A stretch of DNA of 30,015 nt from Saprolegnia diclina VS20 (lineage: Eukaryota; Oomycota; Saprolegniomycetes; Saprolegniales; Saprolegniaceae): contig NW_008246069.1 of NCBI RefSeq assembly GCF_000281045.1, positions 1,019,683-1,049,697 of the forward strand, in the 5' to 3' direction. Shown piece by piece: positions 28,090-30,015 of this stretch. A program made the position numbers and the translations under genes. A model generated the notes under the pieces. That model worked only from the letters and a program-made list of their open reading frames with translations, was not told the origin of the DNA and searched no databases. Positions within the stretch are counted from its first letter, which is position 1. The number at the start of each line of letters is the position of its first letter.

Positions 28090-30015
28090 TTAGTACATGA
28101 TAGGGTACGCATCGGTCAAGTCGGCGCGAGGACCTCCTTTCTGAGCGTGCGTTGTTGTTGCGATATGCGTTATGAAGCAGCGCCAGAGCTTGAGGTCGAG
28201 TGCGACGACCGAATCACGTCGCCGGAGCGTGAGGATGCCATCGATGGCCGCCGACGCACGGTCCAAGTAGTAGACGTCGCCGTGCGTTCGCAACGAGTGG
28301 TTGTACAGGTACCTCGCATTGGCCGACAAGAGGTGCGAGCGGACGCCCAGAGCCGGCGGCGGCCCGACCAATCGCCGCACGGCCAGAAAGCTCAGCACGT
28401 TCCACGCCACGACAAGCAAAACGAGCTGCAAGAAGCGCGGGAACGACCCGATGCCCAAGGACCCGCTGTCGCAGCGCACGTCAAAGTCGACATCAACCAG
28501 GGCACACTGCCGCGCCAACGTCATTTGCGCCGTGACGGGCGAGAAAAGCGTTAGCGTCGCCACCGAGACCCACACCAGCGCCGAATTGAGTGTGACGTAG
28601 TAGCTCGCATACGTCTGCGTCGCCACCAATCCAAGGTCCGTCACAATGGCCGAAAGCCACGTGACTTCGGTCGCGGCCAAAGCGACCTTGTGCCATGGCG
28701 TGGCCACCGTATAAAACATCGAGACCGAGCCGACGCGGACGAGATCGATCGACACTGTCGACAGAAGCGCGACTGCCGTGAGACTCCGAAGCAGCAAGAG
28801 CGGTCGTCCCACCCAAACAATACCACCCACACGGCAGAGCTCAAACATGTTTAAGCCCTCGACGTGGTTTCTCGAGCGGACGAGGTAGCCGGTTGCAAGC
28901 GTCGCAACAAGAAGCATGACGCACGAGACGTACGAGACGGCGAGACGGCAGTAGACAGCGGCGTTGGTCGTAACAAGGTCCGTCGGTACTTGCTGGAGCA
29001 ACGCCGGCTGGAGGTCCGAGAGCAACGTGAGCGTTCCGACATCGCCCTGAAACGAGACGACTTCGCGATACCCGAGCACCCAGTCGTAGAGGTACATGTA
29101 GCCAAAAAACCAAAAGTTGGCGTCTTGCAGGTCCAGCACCGGCGTATGCAGCAGCGTCAGGGGCGACGTGGTGTTGAGCCGCGCGTAGAGCATAAACCGA
29201 ATGTCGAGGGTAAGAAGCGCCGCGTGCACGGATGCGATGGTCGACGCATCGAAACCCGTCAAGTACGTCGTCACAAATACGAGGGTTTTGGTGACGTAAG
29301 CGGCACACGCCGCCTTGTTGTTGGCGTCGTACACACAGGTCCGTGGCACGTCGATTTGCGAAGCGGTTTTGAACCCTAACCCCGATAGCACGGCAGAAGT
29401 GAGATAGTGCTGGCGTGTCGGGATGATGCGGGCGATGGCCGACGACGACGACGAGCATGGAAAGTCAAATGATGGAAGACTCGAAAAGCCTGCGGTGCCA
29501 ACCGGTTGGCCGTTGGAATACTCGGCGCAGAGCGGTGAGCCACCAAACGACGCATAGTTGGGGCCACCCCAAATGCGCGGAATCGGGTACGACGCACTGA
29601 GAGTCGCAATCTTTAGAAAGTCGGCTTGCGCGGTCGAATTGGCTGCGATGACCGACCGCGTAGCACGCAGAATCGCCCGGACCAGCGCGCTCACGAGCGT
29701 CGGGACGGGCATATAGACCGTGTCAATGACACCAAAGGGCCCGAGCTCGTGCGTGATCAGCGACAAGCCCGCACTGAGCGGTGCGTTGAGGACCTTGGAG
29801 TCTGTGAGCACGACTTGCAGCGTCGTATTCTGGAAAGCAAAACGCGCGCTGTTGCGAAGGAGGCTCCCTCCGCCGATGCGACTGGCATTGGTCGTGATCG
29901 AGCCAAAGTCGTTGGCGAGCGACCAGTACATTTTGTTGGACGTTGACCGAAGGATGCGAAAGCCGCCATCAATGCGAAGGAGCGTCATGGGATACGAGAC
30001 GCCAAACGCGTTGAC
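28090..30015 (-). CDS. Large multi-pass membrane protein, 5' end outside the window
   Basis: The frame is open from the right edge to the TAG at 28090, giving at least 641 aa with no intron in view. The start lies beyond 30015; the Met at 29988 is internal. The N-terminal two thirds are a large extracellular-type domain with N-glycosylation sites (for example NTTL, NTTS) and scattered Cys. Membrane helices follow: LAVSYVSCVMLLVATLATGY, a stretch around LLLLRSLTAVALLSTVSIDL, VALAATEVTWLSAIVTDLGL, YYVTLNSALVWVSVATLTLF and FLQLVLLVVAWNVLSFLAV. A cytosolic tail ends LTDAYPIMY. No catalytic motif is seen. The shape matches the expanded, uncharacterised transmembrane protein families of saprolegnialean genomes; this is a resemblance from general knowledge, not a match to a named family. 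Confidence 0.75.
   Translation of the reverse strand, partial: VNAFGVSYPMTLLRIDGGFRILRSTSNKMYWSLANDFGSITTNASRIGGGSLLRNSARFAFQNTTLQVVLTDSKVLNAPLSAGLSLITHELGPFGVIDTVYMPVPTLVSALVRAILRATRSVIAANSTAQADFLKIATLSASYPIPRIWGGPNYASFGGSPLCAEYSNGQPVGTAGFSSLPSFDFPCSSSSSAIARIIPTRQHYLTSAVLSGLGFKTASQIDVPRTCVYDANNKAACAAYVTKTLVFVTTYLTGFDASTIASVHAALLTLDIRFMLYARLNTTSPLTLLHTPVLDLQDANFWFFGYMYLYDWVLGYREVVSFQGDVGTLTLLSDLQPALLQQVPTDLVTTNAAVYCRLAVSYVSCVMLLVATLATGYLVRSRNHVEGLNMFELCRVGGIVWVGRPLLLLRSLTAVALLSTVSIDLVRVGSVSMFYTVATPWHKVALAATEVTWLSAIVTDLGLVATQTYASYYVTLNSALVWVSVATLTLFSPVTAQMTLARQCALVDVDFDVRCDSGSLGIGSFPRFLQLVLLVVAWNVLSFLAVRRLVGPPPALGVRSHLLSANARYLYNHSLRTHGDVYYLDRASAAIDGILTLRRRDSVVALDLKLWRCFITHIATTTHAQKGGPRADLTDAYPIMY

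Noticed and set aside
1-30015. CRISPR arrays, rRNA, complete transposons
   Set aside because: I saw no regular spaced repeats, no rRNA core sequences, and no transposase, integrase or reverse transcriptase motifs on either strand.

Overview
The window looks like nuclear DNA of an oomycete, most likely a saprolegnialean water mould (Saprolegnia/Achlya/Aphanomyces side). The evidence is dense, GC-rich coding sequence; very short introns (42-58 nt, nearly all GTA...TAG); an oomycete-type initiator element in front of the first gene; a bZIP factor with the oomycete Asn-to-Cys substitution; an AA17-like secreted copper monooxygenase with CBM1 modules; and a large polytopic membrane protein. The exact genus is an inference. 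All spliced models below were joined by hand from reading frame and splice sites. Each joined model is a whole number of codons.

Layout: 79-1240 (+) secreted AA17-like LPMO with two CBM1 domains; 1977-2742 (-) Cys-type bZIP; 3765-5355 (-) six-exon LRR protein with a lysine-rich tail; 6218-6745 and 6866-7345 (+) two tandem disordered proteins sharing a C-terminal motif; 7501-8975 (-) WDR12/Ytm1; 9744-11595 (-) a second WD40 protein; 11970-13378 (+) an eight-helix, tetraspanin-like protein; 13456-16998 (-) a calponin-homology protein carrying ten copies of a short K/R-L-x-x-F-L motif; 18212-20842 a cluster of four small paralogous genes; 21543-24550 (+) a 14-exon RUN-RhoGAP-ELMO protein; 24642-25746 (-) a PSP1-domain protein; 26804-27730 (+) a secreted, probably GPI-anchored PL7-like polysaccharide lyase; 28090 to the right edge (-) a multi-pass membrane protein, 5' incomplete.

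The most novel feature is the four-gene micro-family (59, 69, 60 and 62 aa). All copies begin Met-Pro-Leu, contain an AQCxLHT box and end in exactly TTWRGCR. They use three different stop codons and many synonymous codons in that tail, so the protein is conserved and the DNA is not; I recognise no described family. The second is the RUN-RhoGAP-ELMO protein, which joins a RhoGAP domain lacking its arginine finger to an ELMO domain. The third is the motif array in the calponin-homology protein.

The genes do not form a pathway. Two are extracellular carbohydrate-active enzymes, several are housekeeping genes (WDR12 for 60S ribosome assembly, the LRR and WD40 proteins, PSP1), and several point to cytoskeleton and membrane signalling (CH protein, RUN-RhoGAP-ELMO, tetraspanin-like protein). 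CCAAT boxes lie within about 45-125 nt of the start codon of most of the intracellular genes.
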